Source: CAMYMG01 sp038259455
Lineage (GTDB): Bacteria; Pseudomonadota; Alphaproteobacteria; Rhizobiales; Rhizobiaceae
Length of the DNA stretch: 31,986 bases
NCBI GenBank assembly: GCA_038259455.1
Contig: JBBSOT010000014.1
Coordinates: 1 to 31,986, forward strand
Reading direction: 5' to 3'
The position numbers and the translations under genes are program-made. The notes below the pieces were generated by a model, which did not search any database, was not told where the DNA came from, and saw only the letters and a program-made list of their open reading frames with translations. Shown piece by piece: positions 16,234 to 24,862 of the stretch. Numbering within the stretch: position 1 is the first letter of the stretch; each line of letters begins with the position of its first letter.

Positions 16234-18342
16234 ATGCGCCCTTCCCTCCTTGATCCGCTGTTTGCGCCCATTACCGCACTTGAGGGAGTCGGCCCGAAAG
16301 TGGCTGCCTTGATCGAGAAGATCGTACCGGCAGATCTCAGCGACCGCGCCGCACGCGTCGGTGACTTGCTGTTTCTGCTTCCCCACACCATGATCGATCG
16401 CCGCAACCGTCCAGGTATAGCCGGTTCCGCGCCGGGTGCCATCGTGACACTCGATTTGCGCGTGGATCGCCACCAGCCACCGCCCCGCGGCAACAAATCG
16501 GTGCCTTACCGCGTGTTCGCCTTCGACGAGACCGGCGAGATTGCGCTGACCTTTTTTCGGGGCCACGCAACCTACCTCGAAAAGGCGCTGCCGGTCGGCG
16601 AGGACGTTGTCGTCTCCGGCCGCATGGAATGGTTCAACGGCCGCCCCTCCATGGTCCATCCCGACCATATTGCCTTGTCGTCGGACGCTGCATCCTTGCC
16701 GCTGGTCGAGCCTGTCTATCCGATGACCGCCGGTCTCTCGGGGAAGGTGCTGCGCCGCGCCATTGGTCAGGCCCTTGGGCGGCTGCCGATCATGCCCGAC
16801 TGGCTCGACCAGGAAGTCGCACGCCGCCACGCTTTTCCCACGCTCGCAGGCTCGCTTGCCCGATTGCATGACCCCAAAGACCCGCTGGATGTTTCCCCGG
16901 AGGGCGCAGCCTGGCGCCGTCTCGCCTATGACGAGTTCCTCGCCGGGCAGGTTGCGCTGGCGCTGATCCGCGTCAGGCGGCGCAAATATTCCGGACGACC
17001 CCTCATTGGCGACGGCAAGGTCGAGGCAGCACTGCGCACTGCGCTGCCATATGCGTTGACCGGCTCACAGGAAATCGCGCTGACGGAAATCATTGCCGAC
17101 CTCACCAAGCCCGAACGCATGCTGCGTCTTCTTCAGGGCGATGTCGGCTCCGGCAAGACGGTCGTCGCGCTGCTTGCCATGGCACGTGCCGTGGAAGCTG
17201 GCGGCCAGGCGGCGATCATGGCGCCGACCGAGATCCTGGCGCGCCAGCATCTCGCAACCATCGCGCCTTTGGCGAAACAAGCCGGGCTCGAAGTCGCTAT
17301 CCTGACCGGGCGCGAAAAGGGTCGTGACCGCGCCGAAACGATGGCCCGCCTGGCAGACGGCAACGTCGATATTGTTGTCGGCACACACGCGCTTTTTCAG
17401 GATCCGGTCAGGTTCCGCGACCTCGTCTTCGTGGTTGTCGACGAGCAGCATCGCTTTGGCGTCCATCAACGCCTCGCGATCACAGCAAAGGGCGAGGCGC
17501 CGGACATGCTGGTGATGACCGCCACACCGATCCCCCGAACGCTGGTGCTTACCGCTTTCGGCGACATGGAGGTTTCGCGGCTGACCGAAAAGCCGGCCGG
17601 GAGGCGTCCCATCCGGACCGTTACGCTGCCGCTGGACCGGATTGACGAACTTGTCGGCCGCATACGGGACGCCGTTGCGGATGGACAGAAGGTCTACTGG
17701 ATTTGCCCGCTGGTCGAAGAGTCAGAGGAAATCAAGCTGATGGCCGCAGAGGACCGTTTTGCAGTCCTGGCGCAGGAATTCGGCCGTGCCGTCGGTCTCA
17801 TCCACGGACGCATGAAGGGCCTCGAAAAGGACGAGGCCATGCGCGCTTTCAAGGACGGGGACACGCGCATTCTCGTTGCCACCACCGTCATCGAGGTGGG
17901 CGTCGACGTTCCGGACGCCACCATCATCGTCATCGAGCACGCCGAGCGCTTCGGGCTCGCCCAGTTGCACCAGTTGCGCGGTCGCGTCGGACGCGGCGAC
18001 AAGCCGTCATCCTGTGTCCTCCTCTACAAGGATCCGCTCGGCGAGACAGCAAAGCGCCGCCTTTCGGTGATGCGCGAGACGGAGGATGGATTTCTCATCT
18101 CGGAAGAAGACCTGAAGCTGCGTGGCGAAGGCGAGCTGCTCGGCACCAGACAGTCGGGCACGCCGGGCTTTCAGGTGGCCCGTATCGAGTTCCACGCCGA
18201 CTTGCTGGAGACAGCCCGGGACGACGCAAGGCTGATCTTGACGCGCGACCCTGAACTGACCTCCGAGCGCGGCGAGGCCATACGGCTCCTGCTTTATCTG
18301 TTTGGCCGGGACGACGCGGTGCGCCTGCTCAGGGCCGGTTAG
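16234..18342 (+). CDS. recG: ATP-dependent DNA helicase RecG
   Basis: RecG reverses stalled replication forks and migrates branched DNA. The 702 residues have an N-terminal wedge/OB-fold domain (VIAL-type beta strands around residues 60-150, including FFRGHATYLEKALP), Walker A GDVGSGKTVVAL near residue 302, DEQHRFG near 402, TATPIPRT, and C-terminal helicase motifs TTVIEVGVDVP and QLRGRVGRG. Full length. The ATG at 16234 begins MRPSLLDPLF, the usual start in relatives, but no Shine-Dalgarno sequence lies at normal distance (the nearest G-run is about 14 nt away), so the mRNA may be leaderless or weakly translated. Divergent from sdhE-mfd; convergent with the DUF502 gene, 12 bp away. Confidence 0.98.
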   Translation: MRPSLLDPLFAPITALEGVGPKVAALIEKIVPADLSDRAARVGDLLFLLPHTMIDRRNRPGIAGSAPGAIVTLDLRVDRHQPPPRGNKSVPYRVFAFDETGEIALTFFRGHATYLEKALPVGEDVVVSGRMEWFNGRPSMVHPDHIALSSDAASLPLVEPVYPMTAGLSGKVLRRAIGQALGRLPIMPDWLDQEVARRHAFPTLAGSLARLHDPKDPLDVSPEGAAWRRLAYDEFLAGQVALALIRVRRRKYSGRPLIGDGKVEAALRTALPYALTGSQEIALTEIIADLTKPERMLRLLQGDVGSGKTVVALLAMARAVEAGGQAAIMAPTEILARQHLATIAPLAKQAGLEVAILTGREKGRDRAETMARLADGNVDIVVGTHALFQDPVRFRDLVFVVVDEQHRFGVHQRLAITAKGEAPDMLVMTATPIPRTLVLTAFGDMEVSRLTEKPAGRRPIRTVTLPLDRIDELVGRIRDAVADGQKVYWICPLVEESEEIKLMAAEDRFAVLAQEFGRAVGLIHGRMKGLEKDEAMRAFKDGDTRILVATTVIEVGVDVPDATIIVIEHAERFGLAQLHQLRGRVGRGDKPSSCVLLYKDPLGETAKRRLSVMRETEDGFLISEEDLKLRGEGELLGTRQSGTPGFQVARIEFHADLLETARDDARLILTRDPELTSERGEAIRLLLYLFGRDDAVRLLRAG

Positions 18343-18354
18343 CCGGGCGTCCGC

Positions 18355-19053
18355 CTATTTGGCAGGCAAGACAGTTTCAGGAGCCTTCTTGCCGTTTTTC
18401 AGCGGCAGACGTTCCGGTGCCACCAGCCCGGCCGAGATGACCAGCTTCGCGGCCTCTTCCACCGTCATAGACAGTTCGATGACGTCGGTGCGGGGCACAT
18501 AAAGCAGGTAGCCGGTGGTCGGGTTGGGGGTGGAAGGCATGAATACCGCGACGGTGGAGCTTGCTTCCGGCTCCAGCCTTTCGGTCACCTCGTTCGGCTT
18601 CTCGCTGGAGATGAAGACGATGGACCAGGTCCCCCGGCGCGGATACTCGATGATAGCGACCTTCTGAAACATGTCCGCCTTGTTGGACAGCACGGTTTCG
18701 AAAATCTGTTTCAATCCGCGATAGATGCTGCGCACCAGCGGCATGCGGTCGAGAATATCCTCGCCAAGCCCGACGATTGTCCGTCCGACGAAGTTGGCGG
18801 TCAGGAATCCGATCATGGTGATCAGGAATACGGCCACGATCAATCCAAAGCCGGGAACGGCGAACGGCAGGTAGGTATCAGGGCTGTAGCGAGCCGGGAT
18901 GTATGGCTTGACCCAGGAATCGACCCAACCGATGAATGACCACGCCAGATAGGCCGTAATCGCCAGCGGCGCCGTCACGATGAACCCCGTCAGGAAATAA
19001 TTCCTCAAACGCGTCATGGCCGAGCTCGATTTGGGGTGTTCCGACATGTGCAT
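18355..19053 (-). CDS. DUF502 inner membrane protein
   Basis: A 232-residue DUF502 protein of unknown function. Two membrane segments are clear: one at about residues 17-40 (FLTGFIVTAPLAITAYLAW) and one at about 65-90 (VPGFGLIVAVFLITMIGFL), followed by LDRMPLVRSIYRGLKQI, a basic amphipathic stretch typical of the family, and a soluble C-terminal beta-rich part with VFMPSTPNPTTGYLL. Two starts are possible, 19053 (MHMSEH) and 19047 (MSEH); AAGAG fits the first better. It lies 75 bp downstream of glmS on the same strand. A role in the envelope is suggested by topology only. Confidence 0.88.
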   Translation of the reverse strand: MHMSEHPKSSSAMTRLRNYFLTGFIVTAPLAITAYLAWSFIGWVDSWVKPYIPARYSPDTYLPFAVPGFGLIVAVFLITMIGFLTANFVGRTIVGLGEDILDRMPLVRSIYRGLKQIFETVLSNKADMFQKVAIIEYPRRGTWSIVFISSEKPNEVTERLEPEASSTVAVFMPSTPNPTTGYLLYVPRTDVIELSMTVEEAAKLVISAGLVAPERLPLKNGKKAPETVLPAK

Positions 19054-19128
19054 GGTGCTCTTGGTTGCGGTGCAACACTAGAGAAGCCGCAAGCCCTTTG
19101 AAACAGGGATTTTGTGGCAGGGCTGCGT

Positions 19129-20952
19129 CTATTCGACCGTCACCGACTTGGCCAGATTGCGCGGTTGGTCGACATCGGTTCCCATGAACACCGCCGTGAA
19201 ATAGGCCAGCATCTGGATCGGCAGGGCGTAGACAATCGGAATGATGATCTCGGGCATGTCGGGCAGCACGATTGTCTCCATCGTATCGACACTTGCACGT
19301 GCCGCGCCTTTCTGGTCGGTGATCAGGATGATCTTGCCGCCGCGCGCTGCCACTTCCTGCATGTTGGACACCGTCTTCTCGAAGATGCGGTCATGCGGCG
19401 CGATCACGATCACCGGCATTTCTTCGTCGATCAGGGCAATTGGTCCGTGCTTCAGTTCTCCGGCCGCATAGCCCTCGGCGTGGATATAGGAGATTTCCTT
19501 GAGTTTCAGCGCGCCTTCCATGGCCAGCGGATAGCTGGTGTCGCGGCCGAGATAAAGCACGTGTTTGTAATGCGCCAGTTCGCGCGCGACCTTCTCGATC
19601 TGACTGTCCAGCTTCAGGACTTCCGCCGCGTAGCGCGGCGCTTCCGAAAGGCTGCGTATCATGGCCTTCTCCTCGTCGGCCGTGATCGTCTTGCGGGCAA
19701 CGGCTGCCCTGACGGCGAGCGAAGCGAGAACAGATAGCTGGCAGGTAAAGGCCTTGGTCGAGGCGACACCGATCTCGGGGCCGGCAAGTGTTGGCAGCGT
19801 GACGTCCGATTCACGCGAGATCGTCGATTCGCGGACATTGACGATGGAACCGATCGGCACTCCCGCCGCCTTGCAGTAGCGAAGCGACGCCAGCGTGTCG
19901 GCCGTCTCGCCCGACTGAGACACAAAGAATGCGGCGCTGTTCTTCGACAAAGGCACCTCGCGATAACGGAATTCCGAGGCGATATCGACATCGACCGGCA
20001 GCTTCGCCAGTCGCTCGAACCAGTATTTGCTGACCAGGCCGGCCAGATAGGCAGTCCCGCAGGCCGATATGGTCAACCTGTCGAGAGTGGCGAAGTCGAA
20101 CGGCAGGTCCAGCGGCTTCGACGTGCCGTTGGCGAAGTCGAGATAATGGGCGAGCGTGTGGGCAATGACCTCCGGCTGCTCATGGATTTCCTTTTCCATG
20201 AAATGCCTATGGTTGCCCTTGTCGACCATGAAGCTGGTGCCAAGCGACTGCTGACGCTGGCGCTCGACCTTGTTGCCGTCCATATCGAAAATGGCATTCT
20301 CGTTGCGGCGCACGACCACCCAGTCGCCATCCTCAAGATAGGTTATCGACTTGGTAAACGGCGCCAGTGCAATCGCGTCGGAGCCGAGAAACATCTCGCC
20401 TTCGCCATGGCCGACAGCCAGCGGCGGTCCGTTGCGCGCGCCAACGATAAGATCCTCGTCGCCGCGGAACATGATGGCCAGCGCAAAAGCGCCTCTCAGG
20501 CGCTTCAGCGCGCTGTGAGAAGCCTCCACGGGGCTGGCGCCGCCAGCGAGCTCACGTCCGATGAGATGTGCCACCACCTCGGTGTCGGTCTGCGATGTGA
20601 AGGTGTAACCGTCGCCTTTGAGCTCGTCGCGCAATTCGGCGAAATTCTCGATGATGCCGTTGTGGACGATGGCAACGCCGTCGGAAAAATGCGGGTGCGC
20701 GTTGGTCTCGTTGGGAACGCCGTGCGTGGCCCAGCGTGTGTGGCCGATGCCGATCAGGCCACCGAGCGGCTCGCCGCCGAGCTTGCGTTCCAGATTGACC
20801 AGCTTGCCCTCGGCCCTGCGCCGCGACAGTTCCCCATGGTCGACGGTCGCGATGCCGGCTGAGTCATAGCCACGGTATTCCAGACGCTTGAGTGCTTCGA
20901 CAAGCAACGGCGCGACCGGAGAGTGGCCGACGATCCCGACTATTCCACACAT
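19129..20952 (-). CDS. glmS: Glucosamine-fructose-6-phosphate aminotransferase (isomerising) GlmS
   Basis: GlmS makes glucosamine-6-phosphate from fructose-6-phosphate and glutamine, the first step to UDP-GlcNAc. The 607 residues start MCGIVGIVGH with the N-terminal nucleophile Cys2, followed by a glutaminase domain (GHTRWATHGVPNETNAHPH, HNGIIENF), then two SIS sugar-isomerase domains with SQSGETADTLASLR and AEGYAAGELKHGPIALI, and the conserved C-terminus RNLAKSVTVE. All intact. The ATG at 20952 is fixed by Cys2. glmU lies 142 bp upstream on the same strand, so glmU-glmS are probably co-expressed. No glmS ribozyme is expected in this group and none was recognised. Confidence 0.98.
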   Translation of the reverse strand: MCGIVGIVGHSPVAPLLVEALKRLEYRGYDSAGIATVDHGELSRRRAEGKLVNLERKLGGEPLGGLIGIGHTRWATHGVPNETNAHPHFSDGVAIVHNGIIENFAELRDELKGDGYTFTSQTDTEVVAHLIGRELAGGASPVEASHSALKRLRGAFALAIMFRGDEDLIVGARNGPPLAVGHGEGEMFLGSDAIALAPFTKSITYLEDGDWVVVRRNENAIFDMDGNKVERQRQQSLGTSFMVDKGNHRHFMEKEIHEQPEVIAHTLAHYLDFANGTSKPLDLPFDFATLDRLTISACGTAYLAGLVSKYWFERLAKLPVDVDIASEFRYREVPLSKNSAAFFVSQSGETADTLASLRYCKAAGVPIGSIVNVRESTISRESDVTLPTLAGPEIGVASTKAFTCQLSVLASLAVRAAVARKTITADEEKAMIRSLSEAPRYAAEVLKLDSQIEKVARELAHYKHVLYLGRDTSYPLAMEGALKLKEISYIHAEGYAAGELKHGPIALIDEEMPVIVIAPHDRIFEKTVSNMQEVAARGGKIILITDQKGAARASVDTMETIVLPDMPEIIIPIVYALPIQMLAYFTAVFMGTDVDQPRNLAKSVTVE

Positions 20953-21094
20953 GATTCAATCCCGATTCCCGCCCGCCTGAGCGGTCAACGCCTGTTTACG
21001 GACCGTCGCGACAACGCGAAAGTCACTTTGCGTTTCGTTGCGTGTCAGGAGCGATCATAGTGGCATGCGATTGAAATCAGGTTACTGCGACCGT

Positions 21095-22450
21095 TCATTT
21101 TTTCGCGGTCGCCGCCGAGGCCCTTAGCTCCCGCAAGGCTTTTCCCTTGCCGGGCAAAGTCTTCTGGCGCGCTCGTCCGAAGGCCAGCGCATCATCCGGC
21201 ACGCTCTCCGTGATGACACTGCCCGAAGCGATGTAGGCGCCGCTGCCGATTGTAACTGGCGCGACCAACGATGAGTTCGAGCCGACGAAGGCGCCCTCCC
21301 CGATATCGGTGAAGAACTTGGAAAAGCCATCGTAATTGCAGGTGATGGTGCCGGCACCGATATTGGCACCCGCCCCTACCCTTGCGTCACCGACATAGGT
21401 GAGATGATTGACCTTGGCGCCCTTTTCTATCGTCGCCTTCTTGACCTCGCAGAAATTGCCGACCTTCGCTTTTTCGTGCAGGTCGGCACCCGGCCGCAGT
21501 CGTGCAAAAGGGCCGACATCGCAGCCGCTCCCGATCGTCGCACCCTCGATGTGGGAGAAACCATGTATCTTGGCACCGTCAGCCACTTTGACGCCAGGGC
21601 CGAACCAGACGTTCGGCTCGACGATCGTGTCGACGCCGATCTCGGTGTCATGGGAAAAATAGACTGTTTCAGGCGCAATCAGCGTGACGCCGGACAGCAT
21701 CACCGACTGACGCCGGCGCTGCTGCCAGATGCCTTCCGCCTCTGCCAGTTCGGCCCGGGTGTTGATGCCGAGAACGCTTTGGGCGCTCGCTTCCGTCGCA
21801 ACGACATCCAGTCCCGCCTTTGCCGCTATCTCGACAATGTCCGTCAAATAGTATTCGCCCTTGGCATTGGCATTGCCGATCTGCTCGAGCAGCGACAGCG
21901 CGTGCTTGCCCGAAATCGCCATCAGTCCACCGTTGCAAAAACCGATCTGCCTTTCGACTTCCGATGCGTCCTTGTCTTCGCGAATAGCCGTAAGCCTGCC
22001 CCCGCTCTCGATCAGCCGGCCGTAGCCGGCCGGGTTGGCGGGGCGAAAGCCGACAACGACCACCGCTGCACCCTCGGCAAGCTTCTCGCGCGCACTGGCA
22101 AGCACTTTTGCCTCGATCAAAGGCGTATCACCGAACATGACCATCAGATCGTCATAGCCGCGTTCGATGGCCGCGCGCGCGGCCATGACGGCGTGACCGG
22201 TTCCCAGGCGATCGGCCTGTACGAACAACTCCGGTGGCACGACAAGGCGCGAAGCCGCGTCGCGCACAGCGTCGGCTCCATATCCGACCACCAAGGCGAC
22301 ATCGGTTTCACCGGCCGCCCTCGCCGCAGCAGCGACATGCGCCACCATGGGGAGGCCAGCGATCTCATGCAAGACTTTCGGCCTGCCGCTTTTCATGCGG
22401 GTTCCTTCGCCTGCGGCAAGGATGATCGAGAGGCAGGATCTTGCTGACAT
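21095..22450 (-). CDS. glmU: Bifunctional GlcNAc-1-P uridyltransferase / GlcN-1-P acetyltransferase GlmU
   Basis: GlmU acetylates glucosamine-1-phosphate and then couples it to UTP, giving UDP-GlcNAc. The 451 residues have the uridyltransferase signature LAAGEGTRMKSGRPK (11-25), GTGHAVMAA in the nucleotide site, and from about residue 250 a left-handed beta helix of hexapeptide repeats with KVGNFCEVKKA, HLTYVGDARVG and GAGTITCNYDG, the acetyltransferase active site. The open frame reaches 22603, but the ATG at 22450 starts the domain and has GGAAG before it. A short inverted repeat (GCGACCG 21087-21093, CGGTCGC 21106-21112) spans its stop codon. It precedes glmS. Confidence 0.97.
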   Translation of the reverse strand: MSARSCLSIILAAGEGTRMKSGRPKVLHEIAGLPMVAHVAAAARAAGETDVALVVGYGADAVRDAASRLVVPPELFVQADRLGTGHAVMAARAAIERGYDDLMVMFGDTPLIEAKVLASAREKLAEGAAVVVVGFRPANPAGYGRLIESGGRLTAIREDKDASEVERQIGFCNGGLMAISGKHALSLLEQIGNANAKGEYYLTDIVEIAAKAGLDVVATEASAQSVLGINTRAELAEAEGIWQQRRRQSVMLSGVTLIAPETVYFSHDTEIGVDTIVEPNVWFGPGVKVADGAKIHGFSHIEGATIGSGCDVGPFARLRPGADLHEKAKVGNFCEVKKATIEKGAKVNHLTYVGDARVGAGANIGAGTITCNYDGFSKFFTDIGEGAFVGSNSSLVAPVTIGSGAYIASGSVITESVPDDALAFGRARQKTLPGKGKALRELRASAATAKK

Positions 22451-22488
22451 GGTTGCTTCCGTCCGGGACAGGCAATGGATTCGCAGCT

Positions 22489-22517
22489 GTTCTAGCACTC
22501 TGGTTAGGCTGCTCCAA
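22489..22517 (-). promoter_or_regulatory. Candidate promoter for glmU
   Basis: On the minus strand TTGGAG (22512-22517) and TAGAAC (22489-22494) are 17 nt apart, 38 nt upstream of the glmU ATG. Both boxes are partial matches to TTGACA and TATAAT; position and spacing are the main support. Confidence 0.35.
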
Positions 22518-22605
22518 TCCTGCCACAAAGATGCGCCAAAAATGCCGCTATGGAACCTCTTGCGATCAGATTGGTTTCGGCCTTGATCGAACTCAGGAAC
22601 CACCC

Positions 22606-22791
22606 GTGGCTACAACCAAACTTGCAATCTACGATCCGCCCGACACGGGATTGCCCCAGCTTGCCGTTGTCATAAGCGACGGCGATGTATTGGCATGCGA
22701 GGTGGTTCAGTCGACCGCGGAAGGTGAATTCCTTCTCGAAAAGGTGAGGGAAAACCTGGCTGAATTCGTTTCAGAAGCCAAGAAGAGCTAG
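22606..22791 (+). CDS. Small conserved-looking protein, 61 residues
   Basis: I do not recognise a named family. The reading frame from GTG at 22606 gives 61 residues: start VATTKLAIYDPPDTG, middle LPQLAVVISDGDVLACEVV, end LAEFVSEAKKS. The GTG is preceded by AGGA at about 7 nt. Composition looks like a real soluble protein (a beta strand, the run VVISDGDVLACEVV, then a charged amphipathic helix) rather than antisense noise, and it fills the gap between glmU (divergent) and the CcdA gene (convergent, 22 bp away). An upstream in-frame extension to 22441 overlaps glmU and looks like noise. One cysteine, no membrane segment. Function unknown. Confidence 0.6.
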   Translation: MATTKLAIYDPPDTGLPQLAVVISDGDVLACEVVQSTAEGEFLLEKVRENLAEFVSEAKKS

Positions 22792-22813
22792 GCATACGGG
22801 AAAGGCCTGCCGA

Positions 22814-23560
22814 TCAGCCCAGTTTGCCAAGCATCGGAAATGTTTCCAGCATCCAATATGATGCGGTCTGGATTCCGCCGGTGAGGAAAAAAATTCCGGC
22901 AACAACCAGCAGTCCACCGATCACTTTCTCTACTCGTCCAAGGTGAACCCTGAATTTCTGCAGGAACCGCATGAAAGCGCCTGAAAAAAGTGCGGCAATC
23001 AGGAATGGGATACCTAGGCCAAGCGAATAGGCCGCGAGCAGCAACGCTCCCTCACCAACGGTTTCACGGCCACCTGCAAGCGTCAGTATCGGTCCGAGAA
23101 CAGGTCCGATGCAGGGCGTCCAGCCAAATGCGAAGGCAAGTCCCATGACGTAGGCGGCCACTGCGCTCGCCGGCCTTCCCTGGCTCTGGAAGCGTGCTTC
23201 GCGCGCCAGGAAGGGTATCCTTATGAGGCCAAGAAAGTTCAAGCCCATCAGGATGATGATGACGCCGGCCGCCATGGCGAGCGGTTCCTGCCATACGCGC
23301 AGAAAGTGGCCTATCGTCGAGGCTCCTGCCCCCAGCATGACAAATACCGTGCTGAAACCCATGACGAAGGCCAGCGACGAGGCGAGCAGAGCCGTACGCG
23401 CGCCGCTCTTTGCTGCGACACCGTTGTCGGCGCGAAAATCCTCTACCGTCACGCCGGCCATGTAGCAGAGGTAGGGTGGAACGAGCGGCAGGACGCAGGG
23501 CGACAGGAACGAAACCGCACCAGCGCCGACCGCACTCACATAACCGATATCGATAGCCAT
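22814..23560 (-). CDS. CcdA/DsbD-type thiol-redox membrane protein
   Basis: CcdA-family proteins carry electrons from cytoplasmic thioredoxin across the inner membrane to periplasmic thiol proteins, often for cytochrome c maturation. The 248 residues show six hydrophobic segments and the paired motifs SPCVLPLVPPYLCY (Cys22 in the first helix) and FGWTPCIGPVLGP (second redox Cys in the fourth helix), the two cysteines that form the transport disulfide. The ATG at 23560 is the first possible and starts the first helix. No thioredoxin-like or ccm gene lies beside it; its partner must be elsewhere. The next gene upstream on the same strand is the end of the sugar operon, 108 bp away on the other side. 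Confidence 0.92.
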   Translation of the reverse strand: MAIDIGYVSAVGAGAVSFLSPCVLPLVPPYLCYMAGVTVEDFRADNGVAAKSGARTALLASSLAFVMGFSTVFVMLGAGASTIGHFLRVWQEPLAMAAGVIIILMGLNFLGLIRIPFLAREARFQSQGRPASAVAAYVMGLAFAFGWTPCIGPVLGPILTLAGGRETVGEGALLLAAYSLGLGIPFLIAALFSGAFMRFLQKFRVHLGRVEKVIGGLLVVAGIFFLTGGIQTASYWMLETFPMLGKLG

Positions 23561-23668
23561 ACTGTGTATTCACCTGCCAACCGAATGCGACCGGCTATAG
23601 CTGTCGTCGGTCTCTCGCTCCAGTCACGAGTGCGTGGCAAAGCGCCGCCTTCTTGTTTGATCGATCGC

Positions 23669-24661
23669 CTATAGCGCTCGGACCGCGACTGGAACCGGCT
23701 CCTCGTTCTGCAACGGGTTCTTGAGCGGCAGCCCGAAATCCGGCGCGGCGATTTCGAAAACATCGCCAGTCTCCGCCTTTATGCCATCGGCAAAAGAGAG
23801 CGTCGCCGTGCCGAACATATGCACATGCACGTCGCCTGGCTGGCGAAACACCCGATACTTGAAATGGTGGTGCTCGAGATTGGCAATCGTGTGCGACATG
23901 TTGGCCTCGCCCGACAGGAACGGCTTTTCCCAGAGCGTGGACCCGTCGCGGGTTATGCGCGAGGTGCCGCGGATATCGGCGGGCAGCTCGCCAACCAGTA
24001 TTTCGGGACCGAAAGATGCATTGCGCAGCTTGGAATGCGCCAAATACAGATAGTTGACGCGTTCGGTCACATGATCGGAGAACTCGTTCGATAGCGCAAA
24101 CCCGACGCGAAACGGCGTCCCGTCGTCGCCGATCACATAGATGCCGGCAATTTCAGGTTCTTCGCCGGCATCCATGGCGAAGTCGGGAGACATCAGCGGC
24201 GCGCCCGGTGCAACGGCCATGAAGCCGTTTCCCTTGTAGAACCACTCCGGCTGCACACCTGACTGTCCATCGGCGGGCTTGCCACCCTCCAGTCCCATCT
24301 GGAACATCTTCATGGAATCAGTCATCGTTTCCACATCGCCTGCGCTGAGCTTCTTGTGCATGGAATCGCGCGTCGAAGCTGAGCCGAGATGCGTCAGTCC
24401 GGTACCTGTGAGGTGCAGATGGGCGGCATCGGGGTGATTGATCGGCAAAATCAGCCGGCCCTGCCTGTAGATGGCGTCGAGATCGACGCTCTTGCCAAAT
24501 CCCTTGCGCTCGATCAGTTCGACCAGCCCGACGCCTGCCCGCGCCGCTTCCAGAGCCAGCGAATAGGTGCTTTTGGCGCCATTAACGACCCGCGTGCCAG
24601 AGGCCGTGCGCGCAACGACCTGGATCATATCCGACCCGTCGACTATCTGGGAAATCAGCAT
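23669..24661 (-). CDS. gguC: GguC / AraD1 family protein (FAH-fold sugar-acid enzyme)
   Basis: GguC is the third gene of the Agrobacterium chvE-gguABC locus; relatives called AraD1 are proposed L-2-keto-3-deoxyarabonate dehydratases. The 330 residues end in a fumarylacetoacetase-type core: GNGFMAVAPGAPL, a metal-site-like GEEPEIAGIYVI, RVGFALSNEFSDHV, HVHMFGTATLSFADG and FEIAAPDFGLPLKNPL. The ATG at 24661 has a strong AGGAGG upstream. It is last in the sugar operon, 201 bp after gguB. The operon context and fold support a role in breakdown of the sugar, or sugar acid, brought in by the transporter; the exact reaction is inference. Confidence 0.87.
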   Translation of the reverse strand: MLISQIVDGSDMIQVVARTASGTRVVNGAKSTYSLALEAARAGVGLVELIERKGFGKSVDLDAIYRQGRLILPINHPDAAHLHLTGTGLTHLGSASTRDSMHKKLSAGDVETMTDSMKMFQMGLEGGKPADGQSGVQPEWFYKGNGFMAVAPGAPLMSPDFAMDAGEEPEIAGIYVIGDDGTPFRVGFALSNEFSDHVTERVNYLYLAHSKLRNASFGPEILVGELPADIRGTSRITRDGSTLWEKPFLSGEANMSHTIANLEHHHFKYRVFRQPGDVHVHMFGTATLSFADGIKAETGDVFEIAAPDFGLPLKNPLQNEEPVPVAVRAL

Positions 24662-24778
24662 TCATTCCTCCTCGAATCCATCGCTGCAGGCCATATCGGC
24701 CGTCGTTCAGCAAAACCTCCCGGCCGCCCGACAAGATCTTGCCCGGCGACTGCAATCCTCCTGGCGACCATCGCTCGA

Positions 24779-24824
24779 GCCGGCGCAATTCCGGCGGCAG
24801 CTTCGTCACCCTGTCGGTGACAGG
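24779..24824. other. Two short stem-loops in the gguB-gguC gap
   Basis: GCCGG (24779-24783) pairs with CCGGC (24791-24795); nearby, GTCACC (24805-24810) pairs with GGTGAC (24816-24821), or alternatively CCTGTC (24810-24815) with GACAGG (24819-24824). They lie in the 201-bp gap after gguB. No T-run follows, so they are likely mRNA-processing or stability elements. Confidence 0.35.
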
Positions 24825-24862
24825 CGGCGCAATGGCCGTGTTCGTGGTTTCACTGCAAGGCT

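Noticed and set aside
15853..16869. 338-residue minus-strand open frame
   Set aside because: Only the last 95 residues (from 16140) are SdhE. The rest is antisense to recG with no family character.
20953..21094. glmS riboswitch or ribozyme upstream of glmS
   Set aside because: The 142-bp gap shows no glmS ribozyme core that I can recognise, and the element is known mainly from Firmicutes.
21404..22447. 347-residue plus-strand open frame antisense to glmU
   Set aside because: Antisense shadow of a strongly conserved gene; no start signal or domain.
22814..23560. Cytochrome c biogenesis operon around the CcdA gene
   Set aside because: No other cytochrome c maturation gene or thioredoxin-like partner is adjacent; only the single gene is supported.
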